14,194 nt of DNA from Kiloniellales bacterium (GCA_030067055.1 JASJAL010000252.1:1-14194), one strand, 5' to 3'. Positions 5,376 to 13,807 are shown, counted from the first letter of the stretch. Numbers and translations are program-made. The notes: generated from the sequence alone by a model not told the origin.

Positions 5376-7595
5376 TTGACCAGCCAGTCGACGACGCGCG
5401 CGCCAGGCGGTGAGCTTTCCGAGCACGCCTTGAAGTTCGTCATCCTCCTCGGTCTGACGCCGGCGATCATGACCAGCCTGATCGCGCCGCGCTTCTGGTA
5501 CGAGCAGTTCCTGCGCTGCTTCGGCGACTGCGCGCCGGAGCGGCTGATCGAGCCCCTCCTCGGAGGCCTTCCCGTTTACACCGCGCTCGCGGCCGTTGCC
5601 TTCGCGCTCGGCCTCGGCCTTGCGATCGTCCGCCAAGCGCGGTGGCGCGCGCTCCTGCTCATCCCGCTGCTCCTCTTCTTCTTGCGACGCGGGCTCGATA
5701 TGGCAGGCGACGGCCTCCTGCAGACGCCGCCCGACGGGGACCGCTACTTCCTCGGCGAGTGGCTCTACAACGTCTCGACCTCCGTCGTCTTCATCTGCCT
5801 CGCCCTGTCGCCGCGCCGCGTCATCCGGACGCCGGTCTTCGGGGCCTTCGTCGTCCTGCTGGTTCTGGCGATGATCGTCGAGCCGCATTTCGGCTTGGGC
5901 GAGTGGCTCTTCTTTCTCGCCAGCTTCGCCGTCGTGCGGATCGTCGTGAACTTCATCAGGGAGAACTGGGCGCTCTTCGCGCGGATCGGCATGGGGCGCA
6001 CGGCCGTGCTGCTGGGCAAGTCGCTGGTCTTGATGACGCCGATCCTGGTGCTGATCGGCTTCGGGGAGGTCTTGAGACAGAAGGTCGAAACCGTGGCAAC
6101 CGACGCCGCCTACGCGAACTGCCCGCTGGTCACGAAACGGGACTGGCTGCCTGAAAGCCTGGTGTCCGAGGCCCAGGACCCCACGGCCCCGAATATGCAG
6201 TGCACCTCCCAGCCAGAGAACGAAGAGGAGCGGCGCAAGCAGCTGGAGAAAAAGCTACTCATCCATCATCAGAACCTTGCAGCGGTGGATCCCTGTCGAC
6301 ATCTCGGATCGAGCGCCGCGACATCCTCACCCGATTCTGAAACCGGCGAAGCGAAGCCTCCGCCGGATCTCGAGCGCGACCTCTGCTACTACACGGAATT
6401 CCTCTACGCCGGCGTTGCGGAAGCGACCAATAACGCGCTGCTGAAGAGCCAGGGTAAGAGATACGAGCTGACCGAAGACATTCGGCGTGGTGCAGACGAC
6501 GCGGTCGAAACTGCGATGCCCCACGTCAGCATCTACGACGACAGCGTCCGCTGCGAGGACTTTCCCTGGCTGCCCTGCGAGCTTAAGCAAGGCGTCCTAT
6601 ACATCACCGAGAACGCCCTTAACGGCGCCATCGACCGCGCCCGCAGCTCGGTCGTCGGGGGTGTGAACAAAGCGACCCGGAACGTCGAGGAAGTCGACGA
6701 AGCCGTCACGAAGGCGGTCATGAGGGAGGTCGACGACACGGTCGAGCAGCTCCGCTTGGCGACGCGGGCGGTGCTCGCCAACGGCTTCGATCTGCTCGGC
6801 ATCTTCGATCGGGTGCTGCTGCTGCTGCTGGTGCTCGCATTCCTGAAGAGCCTGCTCTTCATCTTCGCCCGTGTCGTCTTTACCTCGGTCGATCCGGACG
6901 CGGTGATCGAGTTCGCCGAGCCGGGTGCGATCCTGCCCCGCGGCGACATCAAGGTGCAGGGAAAACGCTATACTTTGACCGGCGAAAAGCGCGTTTGCTA
7001 TGCCCGTCAGGCACAGGTCGAGGGCATCGCGCCCAGCATCGCCCTGCCGCAACCCTTTGCTTGCGTGCTCAACCGTCTGCTGTCAGGGGTCTACCTGATG
7101 AACCGGGCCGACCCGGCACGCGCGCCAGAGGGCCGGATCGTCTTCAAGACCGGCGACGTGCGCCAGTTCGTCGAGTGGGACCTCGCGGACGGGGAAGAGG
7201 TGGTCTTCCACTTCAAGGATTTCATCGCGGCCGACCAGAGCGTGAAGTTCTCGACCTTTGCCAGCTTCCGGATTCCGACCCTGCTGATGGGTCGATTGCT
7301 CTACCGGGTCGCGGCCGGTCCCGGCCGTCTGATCCTGCGCACCGACGGCGCGGCCGAGACGGTGGACGAGGCCGACGCTACGCTGTCCAAGCCGGTGCAC
7401 CGGGTCGTCGCCTGGCACCGCGCCGCGCGCTTCAAGCTGGAGGCCGAACAGTCCTTCGCTGACATCTATCTCAGCGGCGTTCACGTCAAGATGACCCCCG
7501 GCGATATGGTGGTCTTCGTCGCCGAGGCCGGCGACCGGCGTCGAGTCGGAACCGGCGCGGTCCGTTTCCTCAAGAACTTCATCCTCCCGGTCTGA
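5376..7595 (+). CDS. Polytopic membrane protein with Cys-bearing loop and AIM24-like C-terminal domain
   Basis: The protein has 739 residues from a TTG start. About seven hydrophobic segments lie near 18-38, 64-85, 91-104, 130-146, 151-169, 175-194 and 209-231. A hydrophilic region follows at 232-475 with six cysteines (249, 276, 307, 337, 393, 401) and a stretch rich in Glu, Arg and Lys at 281-294. A further membrane segment at 476-503 has a leucine run. Residues about 510-739 look like a beta-rich domain. LLSGVYLMNR (568-577), GRIVFKTGDVRQFVEWDLADGEEV (586-609), FIAADQSVKFSTF (616-628) and LLYRVAAGPGRLIL (641-654) parallel the blocks of AIM24-family (PF01987) proteins, as I remember them. 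With N-in topology the Cys loop would be periplasmic and the AIM24-like domain cytoplasmic. Function unknown. It stands alone, divergent from the HExxH gene and more than 380 bases before the sensing cassette. Confidence is high for the gene, moderate for the AIM24 link. Confidence 0.85.
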   Translation: MTSQSTTRAPGGELSEHALKFVILLGLTPAIMTSLIAPRFWYEQFLRCFGDCAPERLIEPLLGGLPVYTALAAVAFALGLGLAIVRQARWRALLLIPLLLFFLRRGLDMAGDGLLQTPPDGDRYFLGEWLYNVSTSVVFICLALSPRRVIRTPVFGAFVVLLVLAMIVEPHFGLGEWLFFLASFAVVRIVVNFIRENWALFARIGMGRTAVLLGKSLVLMTPILVLIGFGEVLRQKVETVATDAAYANCPLVTKRDWLPESLVSEAQDPTAPNMQCTSQPENEEERRKQLEKKLLIHHQNLAAVDPCRHLGSSAATSSPDSETGEAKPPPDLERDLCYYTEFLYAGVAEATNNALLKSQGKRYELTEDIRRGADDAVETAMPHVSIYDDSVRCEDFPWLPCELKQGVLYITENALNGAIDRARSSVVGGVNKATRNVEEVDEAVTKAVMREVDDTVEQLRLATRAVLANGFDLLGIFDRVLLLLLVLAFLKSLLFIFARVVFTSVDPDAVIEFAEPGAILPRGDIKVQGKRYTLTGEKRVCYARQAQVEGIAPSIALPQPFACVLNRLLSGVYLMNRADPARAPEGRIVFKTGDVRQFVEWDLADGEEVVFHFKDFIAADQSVKFSTFASFRIPTLLMGRLLYRVAAGPGRLILRTDGAAETVDEADATLSKPVHRVVAWHRAARFKLEAEQSFADIYLSGVHVKMTPGDMVVFVAEAGDRRRVGTGAVRFLKNFILPV

Positions 7596-7603
7596 GCCCC
7601 TGC

Positions 7604-7640
7604 CGCCCGATCCGCGCCGGCGCTCGCCCGACCGCGCCGG
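7604..7640. repeat. Imperfect short direct repeat
   Basis: CGCCCGATCCGCGCCGG at 7604-7620 recurs at 7625-7640 with a single T deleted. This looks like a local duplication just after the stop of the upstream gene. No function is apparent. Confidence 0.6.
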
Positions 7641-7771
7641 CCACGGGTTCTGGCCGACCCTCAGGTGACCCGGAGGGCAGATACGAGCCCAAGATCCGGC
7701 CGTCTGGATCTGGCTTTGCGAGAATGGGGTCCTGGCTAGACTGGCGCTACACGTCGTTCTGTTTCAGAAGC

Positions 7772-7786
7772 TTAAGCCGATCTTAA
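7772..7786. promoter_or_regulatory. CtrA-type binding site (TTAA-N7-TTAA)
   Basis: TTAA at 7772-7775 and TTAA at 7783-7786 are separated by exactly seven bases, the full consensus for the alphaproteobacterial response regulator CtrA. The longer unit CTTAAG repeats at 7771 and 7782 with an 11-bp period, about one helical turn. A possible -10 (TATCAC) lies at 7798-7803, so the box would cover the -35 region, where CtrA often activates. The first gene of the cassette starts 194 bases downstream of the box. TTAA is rare in this GC-rich window. Binding itself is inferred. Confidence 0.5.
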
Positions 7787-7885
7787 GTCCTAAAGACTAT
7801 CACTTTCCGGTTAATTTGTTCGAACGGCGATAGATCCTTCGACAGGCCTCCCAGGGAGCACGGAGTGAGGATCCGATTTCGTGAC

Positions 7886-7944
7886 CCGGGACCTTCAACC
7901 GTCGGGTCGTAATCCTGGAGCCGGTTCGCAACCCGCGGTCCCGG
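7886..7944 (+). promoter_or_regulatory. Structured leader with nested inverted repeats
   Basis: CCGGGACC at 7886-7893 is the exact inverse of GGTCCCGG at 7937-7944. Inside, CGGGT (7903-7907) can pair with ACCCG (7931-7935), or AACCG (7897-7901) with CGGTT (7922-7926). The two inner pairings are mutually exclusive in a simple nested fold. The element ends 36 bases before the ATG. It resembles no riboswitch class I recognise and may be a chance fold in GC-rich DNA. Confidence 0.3.
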
Positions 7945-7980
7945 CAGGCTGGGGGGCAAAGCACAGCGGATGAGACAGCC

Positions 7981-9324
7981 ATGACAGATCGCAGGAAACC
8001 CTCGAGGCGCAGTCTGATCAGCACCGCCGGCAGCGCGGCGCTCCTTGCCGGCCTGGCGCCCAGCATCTTGGTGCCGCGCCGGGCCAAGGGCGCATCCCAC
8101 AAGACGTTGAAAATACTGCAATGGAACCACTTCGTTCCCGAGTTCGACCGATGGTTCAACGAGGTTTACGTCAAGGAATGGGGCCGTCGGAACGACACCA
8201 AGGTGATCGTCGACAACGTCGGGATGACCAGCCTGAACAGCCGCGCGGCGGCCGAGATCGCCGCCCAAAAGGGCCATGATCTCTGCATGTTCCTCAGCCC
8301 GCCGTCGAGCTACGAGGAACACGTCATCGACCACCGGGAGATCTACGAGGAGTGCACGCAAAGGTACGGTCGTCCGATCGACCTTGCTATGCGCAGCACC
8401 TACAATCCAAAGACGAAAAAGTACTACGGATTCTCGGATAGCTACACGCCGGATCCGGTCAACTACCGGAAGGACCTGTGGGACGACATCGGGGTCTTTC
8501 CGGACACCTGGGACGACATCCGGGTCGGCGGCCGCAAGATCAAGGAGAAGCACGGTATTCCGGTCGGGCTGGGACTGGCGCCCGAGCTCGACACCAACAT
8601 GGCCTTGCGCTCCCTGATGGCCGCCTTCGGCTCGGCCGTCCAGGACGAGGCCGGCGGCGTCGCGCTGAATTCCAGGCAGACGCTCGAAGCTCTCAAGTTC
8701 GCCAAGGCGCTCTACCAGGAAGCGATGACCGACGAGGTCTTCGCCTGGGACGCTTCGTCCAACAACCGGCAGATGCTGGCAGGTCAAGGCTCGCTCGCCG
8801 TCAACGCGATCTCGATCACCCGCACCGGCGAGAACCAGATCATTCCTGTTGCCAACAACATTTGGCTGGCCAAGGCCGCCAAGGGGCCGGTGCGCCGGAT
8901 CGGGCTGCACCATCTGATCGATGTCTACGTCATCTGGAACTTCGCGGAGAACATCGAGGGCGCGAAGCAGTTCCTCGTGGACTACGTCGGCCACTCCCAG
9001 GACGTCTTCCGGGCCAGCCAGTTCTACAACTTCCCTTGCTTCCCGAAGACCGTGCCGGATCTGCCGAGTCTGATCTCGAACGATCCGCAGGCGACGCCGC
9101 CGGACAAGTATGCCGTCTTCGAGGACGTCTCCAGCTGGGTCACCAACCTGGGCTATCCCGGCTATGCGAACGCTGCCGAAGACGAGATCTTCTCCAGCTG
9201 GGTGATCTCGACCATGTTCGCCGAGACCGCGAAGGGCCGCATGAGCCCGGAAGAGGCGCTGAGCGCAGGCGACAGTGAAGTCAAACGGATCTTCGAGAAA
9301 TGGCGCGAAAAGGGCGCGGTGTAG
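7981..9324 (+). CDS. Tat-exported extracellular solute-binding protein (family 1), orphan of any visible permease
   Basis: The protein has 447 residues. The N-terminus carries a twin-arginine signal (S8-R9-R10-S11-L12-I13, then a weakly hydrophobic Ala/Gly/Leu stretch, with cleavage near 37-39), so it is probably exported folded. The mature part starts with KTLKILQWNHFVPEFDRWFN, a typical opening of sugar- or oligosaccharide-type SBP_bac_1 proteins. Later features include KKYYGFSDSYTPDPVNYRKDLWDD (hinge region) and the C-terminal YANAAEDEIFSSWVIS. Known relatives deliver solutes to ABC permeases. The ligand cannot be predicted from sequence alone. No permease or ATPase gene follows. Instead come a second binding protein, a hybrid histidine kinase and a response regulator, all on the same strand, which suggests a sensory role. 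A CtrA-type box and a structured leader lie upstream. Confidence 0.88.
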   Translation: MTDRRKPSRRSLISTAGSAALLAGLAPSILVPRRAKGASHKTLKILQWNHFVPEFDRWFNEVYVKEWGRRNDTKVIVDNVGMTSLNSRAAAEIAAQKGHDLCMFLSPPSSYEEHVIDHREIYEECTQRYGRPIDLAMRSTYNPKTKKYYGFSDSYTPDPVNYRKDLWDDIGVFPDTWDDIRVGGRKIKEKHGIPVGLGLAPELDTNMALRSLMAAFGSAVQDEAGGVALNSRQTLEALKFAKALYQEAMTDEVFAWDASSNNRQMLAGQGSLAVNAISITRTGENQIIPVANNIWLAKAAKGPVRRIGLHHLIDVYVIWNFAENIEGAKQFLVDYVGHSQDVFRASQFYNFPCFPKTVPDLPSLISNDPQATPPDKYAVFEDVSSWVTNLGYPGYANAAEDEIFSSWVISTMFAETAKGRMSPEEALSAGDSEVKRIFEKWREKGAV

Positions 9325-9401
9325 GGCAGCGGCGATGTCTCGGCAGGATCCGGAATATCTCACCGCCTGCGAGACGGCCGCATAGCGTTTCGGAGAAATC
9401 G

Positions 9402-10496
9402 ATGCAGATTTGGAAAGCCTTCGCGGCGCTGGTCCTCCTGGTCGGCACCCTGTCCCCGGCCGAGGCCGACCACAAGAAGCGGATCTTCGTCGTCAGCAGC
9501 TACCACAAGGAATACCTGTGGTCGCAGTCGACCCAGCGGGGCCTGAGCGAGGCGATGCTGAACTACGGCTATCTGGACGACCGGCAACAGATCGAGGTCT
9601 TCGCGGCGGAGGATGCCGTCGAAAGCTCGAAGGCGGTGATCAAGAAGGCCTGGATGGACACCAAGCGCAGGAACAGCGCGCTGAACATCGCCAACGCGAC
9701 CCATCGGATCATGCAGGCGATCGAGGAGTTCCAGCCCGACCTTGTCCTGCTGGGTGACGACAACGCCGCCAACTACATCGGCAACCAGCTTCTGGACACC
9801 GAGACGCCCGTCGTCTTTTGGGGCATAAACGGCTTGCCCCTGAAGTACGGTTTGGTCGAAAGCATGGATGCCCCGGGCCACAACGTCACCGGGGTCTGGC
9901 AGACCGGCTACCACAAGGAGAGTTTGGAGTTCCTGCACGCGCTGGTGCCCAGCGCCAGGACCTTCGCGATCCTGGCCTGCGATTCCGTGACCGCGCGCCC
10001 CAATATCAAGCAGATCCAGGCCCTGGCCAGAAGCGGAAAGCTCCCACTCGAACTGGTCGACGTCGTGGTCACCAACTCCTTCTCGGAGTTCCAGACGCGG
10101 GTGCTGGAGCTGGCGGAGACGGTGGACGCCTTCTTCATCCTCAACCACGACACTTTCCGGGACGACGACGGAAACCACATCGACATGCTCGAGGTCGGCA
10201 GGTGGTACTTGGAGAACGTTGGCAAGCCGGAGGCGTCCCACGAGGATCAGTTCGTCCGGGAGGGCATGCTGCTGACGGCCAACGACTCGGGCTATAACCA
10301 GAGCTACAAGGCCTTCGAGATGGCCTACGACATTCTCGAGCAGGGCCTCAATCCCAGCCGGATGAGAACCGTGACCCCGCAGAGGGGTCCCCTGATGATC
10401 AATCGCCGGCGCGCGGAGATGCTGGGCATCGAGCTGGAGGACCGGATGGACATGATCGACATCGTCGTCGAAGAGTCCATCGCCCTTCAGGACTGA
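9402..10496 (+). CDS. Periplasmic binding protein of the ABC_sub_bind type (PF04392-like), likely sensor partner
   Basis: The protein has 364 residues from the ATG at 9402, chosen because GGAGAAA precedes it closely and a clean signal peptide follows (residues 1-22, cut near SPAEA). The frame is open upstream to 9300 but overlaps the previous gene. Family blocks: RIFVVSSYHKEYLWSQSTQRG (27-47), PDLVLLGDDNAANYIGNQLL (112-131) and TPVVFWGINGLPLKYG (135-150). The SSYH and DDNA pattern is, from memory, typical of PF04392-like domains found beside or fused to histidine kinases and diguanylate cyclases. No lipobox is seen, so it should be soluble in the periplasm. It lies 77 bases after the first binding protein and eight bases before the kinase gene, consistent with co-transcription and with presenting a ligand to the kinase. 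The ligand is unknown. Confidence 0.85.
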   Translation: MQIWKAFAALVLLVGTLSPAEADHKKRIFVVSSYHKEYLWSQSTQRGLSEAMLNYGYLDDRQQIEVFAAEDAVESSKAVIKKAWMDTKRRNSALNIANATHRIMQAIEEFQPDLVLLGDDNAANYIGNQLLDTETPVVFWGINGLPLKYGLVESMDAPGHNVTGVWQTGYHKESLEFLHALVPSARTFAILACDSVTARPNIKQIQALARSGKLPLELVDVVVTNSFSEFQTRVLELAETVDAFFILNHDTFRDDDGNHIDMLEVGRWYLENVGKPEASHEDQFVREGMLLTANDSGYNQSYKAFEMAYDILEQGLNPSRMRTVTPQRGPLMINRRRAEMLGIELEDRMDMIDIVVEESIALQD

Positions 10497-10504
10497 AGCT
10501 GTCG

Positions 10505-13500
10505 ATGGCGAGCACCGAAAATCGCGGGATCTCGATCTTCCTTAGGATCCTGTTCGTCTTCATGATGGTGAACATCGCCACCAGCAGCATCCTGATTTTC
10601 CTGGCCTACAACTTCAGCCACGACTCCACAGAACGACGGACCAAGGAGACCATCGCACAGCAGATCGACACCATTCATCAGATCTTCGACCATCAATTGA
10701 TCACCGATCTCAACAGGTCTCTGAGCACGGTCGCGGCTTCATCGGCGCTCGATGACTATCTGCAGGCTTCCATGGTGGAGCGGGTGGTCGCGCAGAAGAA
10801 GCTGGAACGCATGTTTCTCCAGCTCGTCAGGGACTTCGAGGAATTTCAGGGCGCGAGCTTCATCAACGGCGACGGCGACGTGATGATCGAGGTGGCCGGT
10901 AGCGCGCGCCGCCGTGAATCCATCAATCTCGAAACCGAGAGTCCGGTATCGACAGGCATCACCGATCCGGCTGCCTTCGAAGCCACCGCCCGGCTCTTCA
11001 TGCGACTCAAGGCCATTCCGGTCCTGCTTTCCTCGGGAAATATGGAATGGTTTATGCCGCCGAGAGAGATGGCGATCAGCAGCCCCTTCATCGATCAAGA
11101 CGGCACGATCTCCTTTGTCGCAGGGCTCGCCAAGATTGATCTCGATACGGGGACTTTCGGCGGGATCGTCGCAATCCGCCACAGCTTGGACGATTTTTTG
11201 GACGGGCTCCGCTCGGTCACCTTTCTCAATGAGAATCCGATCTGGGTCTTCGACGAGAACGGCAAGACCTTGCAATCACCCGAGAACGAAGATGCCAGCT
11301 TCGATCCCAGGTCGCACTTCGCGGATGGGTTCCAGGGATCGCTGGCGATCGCCAGGGTGGACGCGGGAATTGTCGCGTATCAGGACTTCGCGATCTCACC
11401 CGGAACGCCCTTTCTACGGGTCGCCGTCGCGATACCCACGACGCTCCTGCTCAAGGACTTCGCCCCCGCCGTTCGATTCTTTACGGCGGTTCTCATCGCG
11501 TCGCTGATGGTCGTCCTCGCAGTTGCCTTCTACGTCTCCCGGTACCTCTCCAAACCCATCGTCGAGCTGGCGTCGGCCGCGTCACGGCTCGCCGGCGGCG
11601 ATCTCGAGACCCGGGTCAAGGTCAGGACCACGGGCGAGGTCCAGGTCCTGGTGGATAGCTTCAATCGGATGACCGAGCGCTTGCGCGACAGCATCGCGTC
11701 CCGCGACGAGTCGCTGCATTCGCTCGAGGCCGAGGTCGCGGTTCGGACGCGCGCGGAAGTGCAGCTGAAGCGACAGGCGGAGGAGATCACCAAGGCGCGG
11801 ATCGCGGCCGAGGACGCCAGCCGGGCGAAGTCGAGCTTTCTCGCGAGAATGAGCCATGAGATCCGGACCCCGATGATCGGCGTCCTCGGGATGACGGATC
11901 TCCTCGGCCGCACCGAGCTGGCGGAACGCCAGCATCGCCTCGTCGGCATCTTGCGCCAGTCGGCAGAGACGCTGCTCAGCATCATCAATGACATCCTGGA
12001 CTTTTCGCGCATCGAGGCGGGCAAGCTGGTTCTTGACCGGATCGAGTTCGAACTGCGCGAACTCGTCGCCGACGTGGCCGAGTTGCTGGCCGAGCCGGCC
12101 CAGAGCAAGGCGCTGGAGATCGTCTACGCCCTGGACGAGGCGGTCCCCGAATGGGTCGTCGGAGATCCCCATCGGCTCCGGCAAGTTCTGATGAACCTAA
12201 TCGGCAACGCGATCAAGTTCACCGAGGAAGGCGAGGTCGAGGTCAAGGTGGCGCTCGAGGGGACCGCAGAGGACGGTGTCGTCCTCATGTTCCGGGTCCG
12301 CGACACTGGGATCGGCATCGACCTCGACAAGCGGACCGACCTTTTCGAAGCATTCGAGCAGGCTGACGGTTCGATTTCCCGGCGCTACGGCGGAACCGGG
12401 CTGGGCCTTTCGATTGCACGCCAGTTGGTCGCGATGATGGGTGGCCAGATGGGCGTGGAAAGCGAGACCGGCGGCGGCTCGACCTTTTGGTTCACGGTTA
12501 CACTTGGACGCGGCTGCGAAGAGCCAGCGGCAAGATCTGGTCGCCTGTTCGACCTCTCTGGCGCCCGAATCCTTGTGGTCGACGACAACGCCACGAACCG
12601 GGAGGTGCTGTGCCAGTACCTGGGCAACTCCGGTGCCGCCTGCCTTGAGGCCGATAACGCGGTCAAGGCTCTCGCCATACTCAATGACGAAGACTTCGAC
12701 GTTGCGATCCTGGACGTGGCGATGCCCGAGATCGATGGCGTGGAACTGGCCCGGCGGATCGCTTCGTCTGCGGACATCGCCGAAACCCCGTTGGTCTTGC
12801 TGACCTCGATCGGCGGCGAGGAGAGCCGGGAGCTGGCGCAGGGGCTGGAGGTCGCCGGCTTCCTGACCAAGCCGGTCCGACCGAAGGAGCTCTGTCAACA
12901 GGTCGCCCGGGTCTTGCGCCGACCGGACGCCGCAGCGGATGACCAGTCCGCGATCGCCGCCGGGTCGGCCGGATCGGGTGCCGCGCCCGCGTTGCAGGCC
13001 AGCGTCCTCCTGGCCGAAGACAATCCGGTCAACCAGGAGGTCGCCCGGGAATACCTGGAGGCGCTGGGCTGTCGGGTCGACGTCGTCGAGACCGGCGCCG
13101 CGGCGCTGCTCGCCTACGAGGCGGGTGCGCCCGACCTGATCCTGATGGACTGCCAGATGCCCGAGATGGGAGGCCTCGAGGCGACCCGCTGGATCCGCGA
13201 TCTTGAGCAATGCGATGAAGGCCGGGCCCGGATACCGATCATTGCGGTGACCGCCTTCACCGTCGAAGGCGAGCGCGACCGTTGCCGGGCCGCCGGCATG
13301 GATGACTACCTCGCCAAGCCTTTCGACCAGGAGGCGCTTCTTGATGTCTTGAAGCGCTGGCTGCCCAAGTTGCAGCTCGATGGCGGCGCGGCCGCGGCGG
13401 CGGATTCCGACAGGGTTCTGGCCGAGGTTCACGGCGAAGTCCTCGATCAGGGCGCGCTCGACAAGATCCGGCGCGTCGGCGAGGCCACGGGGCGCGACGT

Positions 13501-13807
13501 TCTGTCCAGGGTGATTGAGATCTACCTGGAGAACACGACCAAGGAGCTCGACAATCTCTCGGCGGCAATCGAGCGTGCCGACGGCACCGCGGTGGCGCAG
13601 CTGGCCCACAGGCTGAAGTCGAGCAGCGGCAACCTCGGAGCTCAGCGCCTGGTGGAGCGGTTCAGGCGGTTGGAACGAAGCGGCCGTGAAGACACCCTGG
13701 GCGACGCGTCGAAATTGCTGGCCGAGATCCGGGGCGAGTTCAAGAAGGCCAAGCGGGCGCTTCAAGCAGAGCTGCAGGGTCCAGACCAGTTGCCGGAGAG
13801 CGCGTGA
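10505..13807 (+). CDS. Hybrid sensor histidine kinase with two receivers and HPt domain
   Basis: The protein has 1100 residues. TM1 is about 9-37 and TM2 about 322-345; the 280 residues between form a periplasmic sensor, probably dCache-like (PIWVFDENGKTLQSP at 245-259). HAMP spans about 346-398, then a coiled coil to about 440. The HisKA H-box is FLARMSHEIRTPMIGVLGM with H451. The ATPase has the N-box (N564, N568), DTGIGI (600-605), FEAFEQ and GGTGLGL (629-635). Receiver 1 has D693/D694, phospho-acceptor D737, T767 and K789. Receiver 2 has E838/D839, D882, T916 and K938. The HPt motif AHRLKSSSGNLGA holds H1035. All catalytic residues are present, so a full His-Asp-His relay inside one protein is possible. 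The Asn usual after TPM in the H-box is Ile here (I457). It starts eight bases after the binding-protein stop and overlaps the next response regulator gene by one base. This resembles TorS- or LuxQ-like systems, where a binding protein acts on a hybrid kinase. Confidence 0.93.
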   Translation: MASTENRGISIFLRILFVFMMVNIATSSILIFLAYNFSHDSTERRTKETIAQQIDTIHQIFDHQLITDLNRSLSTVAASSALDDYLQASMVERVVAQKKLERMFLQLVRDFEEFQGASFINGDGDVMIEVAGSARRRESINLETESPVSTGITDPAAFEATARLFMRLKAIPVLLSSGNMEWFMPPREMAISSPFIDQDGTISFVAGLAKIDLDTGTFGGIVAIRHSLDDFLDGLRSVTFLNENPIWVFDENGKTLQSPENEDASFDPRSHFADGFQGSLAIARVDAGIVAYQDFAISPGTPFLRVAVAIPTTLLLKDFAPAVRFFTAVLIASLMVVLAVAFYVSRYLSKPIVELASAASRLAGGDLETRVKVRTTGEVQVLVDSFNRMTERLRDSIASRDESLHSLEAEVAVRTRAEVQLKRQAEEITKARIAAEDASRAKSSFLARMSHEIRTPMIGVLGMTDLLGRTELAERQHRLVGILRQSAETLLSIINDILDFSRIEAGKLVLDRIEFELRELVADVAELLAEPAQSKALEIVYALDEAVPEWVVGDPHRLRQVLMNLIGNAIKFTEEGEVEVKVALEGTAEDGVVLMFRVRDTGIGIDLDKRTDLFEAFEQADGSISRRYGGTGLGLSIARQLVAMMGGQMGVESETGGGSTFWFTVTLGRGCEEPAARSGRLFDLSGARILVVDDNATNREVLCQYLGNSGAACLEADNAVKALAILNDEDFDVAILDVAMPEIDGVELARRIASSADIAETPLVLLTSIGGEESRELAQGLEVAGFLTKPVRPKELCQQVARVLRRPDAAADDQSAIAAGSAGSGAAPALQASVLLAEDNPVNQEVAREYLEALGCRVDVVETGAAALLAYEAGAPDLILMDCQMPEMGGLEATRWIRDLEQCDEGRARIPIIAVTAFTVEGERDRCRAAGMDDYLAKPFDQEALLDVLKRWLPKLQLDGGAAAAADSDRVLAEVHGEVLDQGALDKIRRVGEATGRDVLSRVIEIYLENTTKELDNLSAAIERADGTAVAQLAHRLKSSSGNLGAQRLVERFRRLERSGREDTLGDASKLLAEIRGEFKKAKRALQAELQGPDQLPESA

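Larger units (their letters stand above)
7596..7980. other. 385-base intergenic region upstream of the sensing cassette
   Basis: I find no convincing gene here. It holds a GC-rich direct repeat (7604-7640), a relatively AT-rich stretch with a CtrA-type box (7772-7786), a possible -10 (TATCAC, 7798-7803) and a structured leader (7886-7944). GGATGAGA, ten bases before the ATG at 7981, is a weak ribosome binding site. No clear terminator follows the upstream gene. Confidence 0.6.

Noticed and set aside
6816..6830. (CTG)5 microsatellite-like run
   Set aside because: It simply encodes a leucine run in a membrane segment; no wider repeat is seen.
7705..7719. Possible sigma-54 promoter, TGGATCTGGCTTTGC, with GG-N10-GC spacing
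   Set aside because: The GG/GC spacing and TTTGC fit, but the inner -24 bases do not, and such matches are frequent by chance in GC-rich DNA. No activator gene is visible.
7783..9363. Long open frame of 526 codons on the minus strand, opposite the first binding protein
   Set aside because: It is antisense to a clearly recognisable solute-binding protein, and its translation has no family motif and the Arg/Val/Asp-heavy look of a shadow frame in GC-rich DNA.
12197..13765. Open frame of 522 codons on the minus strand within the kinase gene
   Set aside because: It runs opposite the conserved ATPase, receiver and HPt domains, and no domain is recognisable in it.
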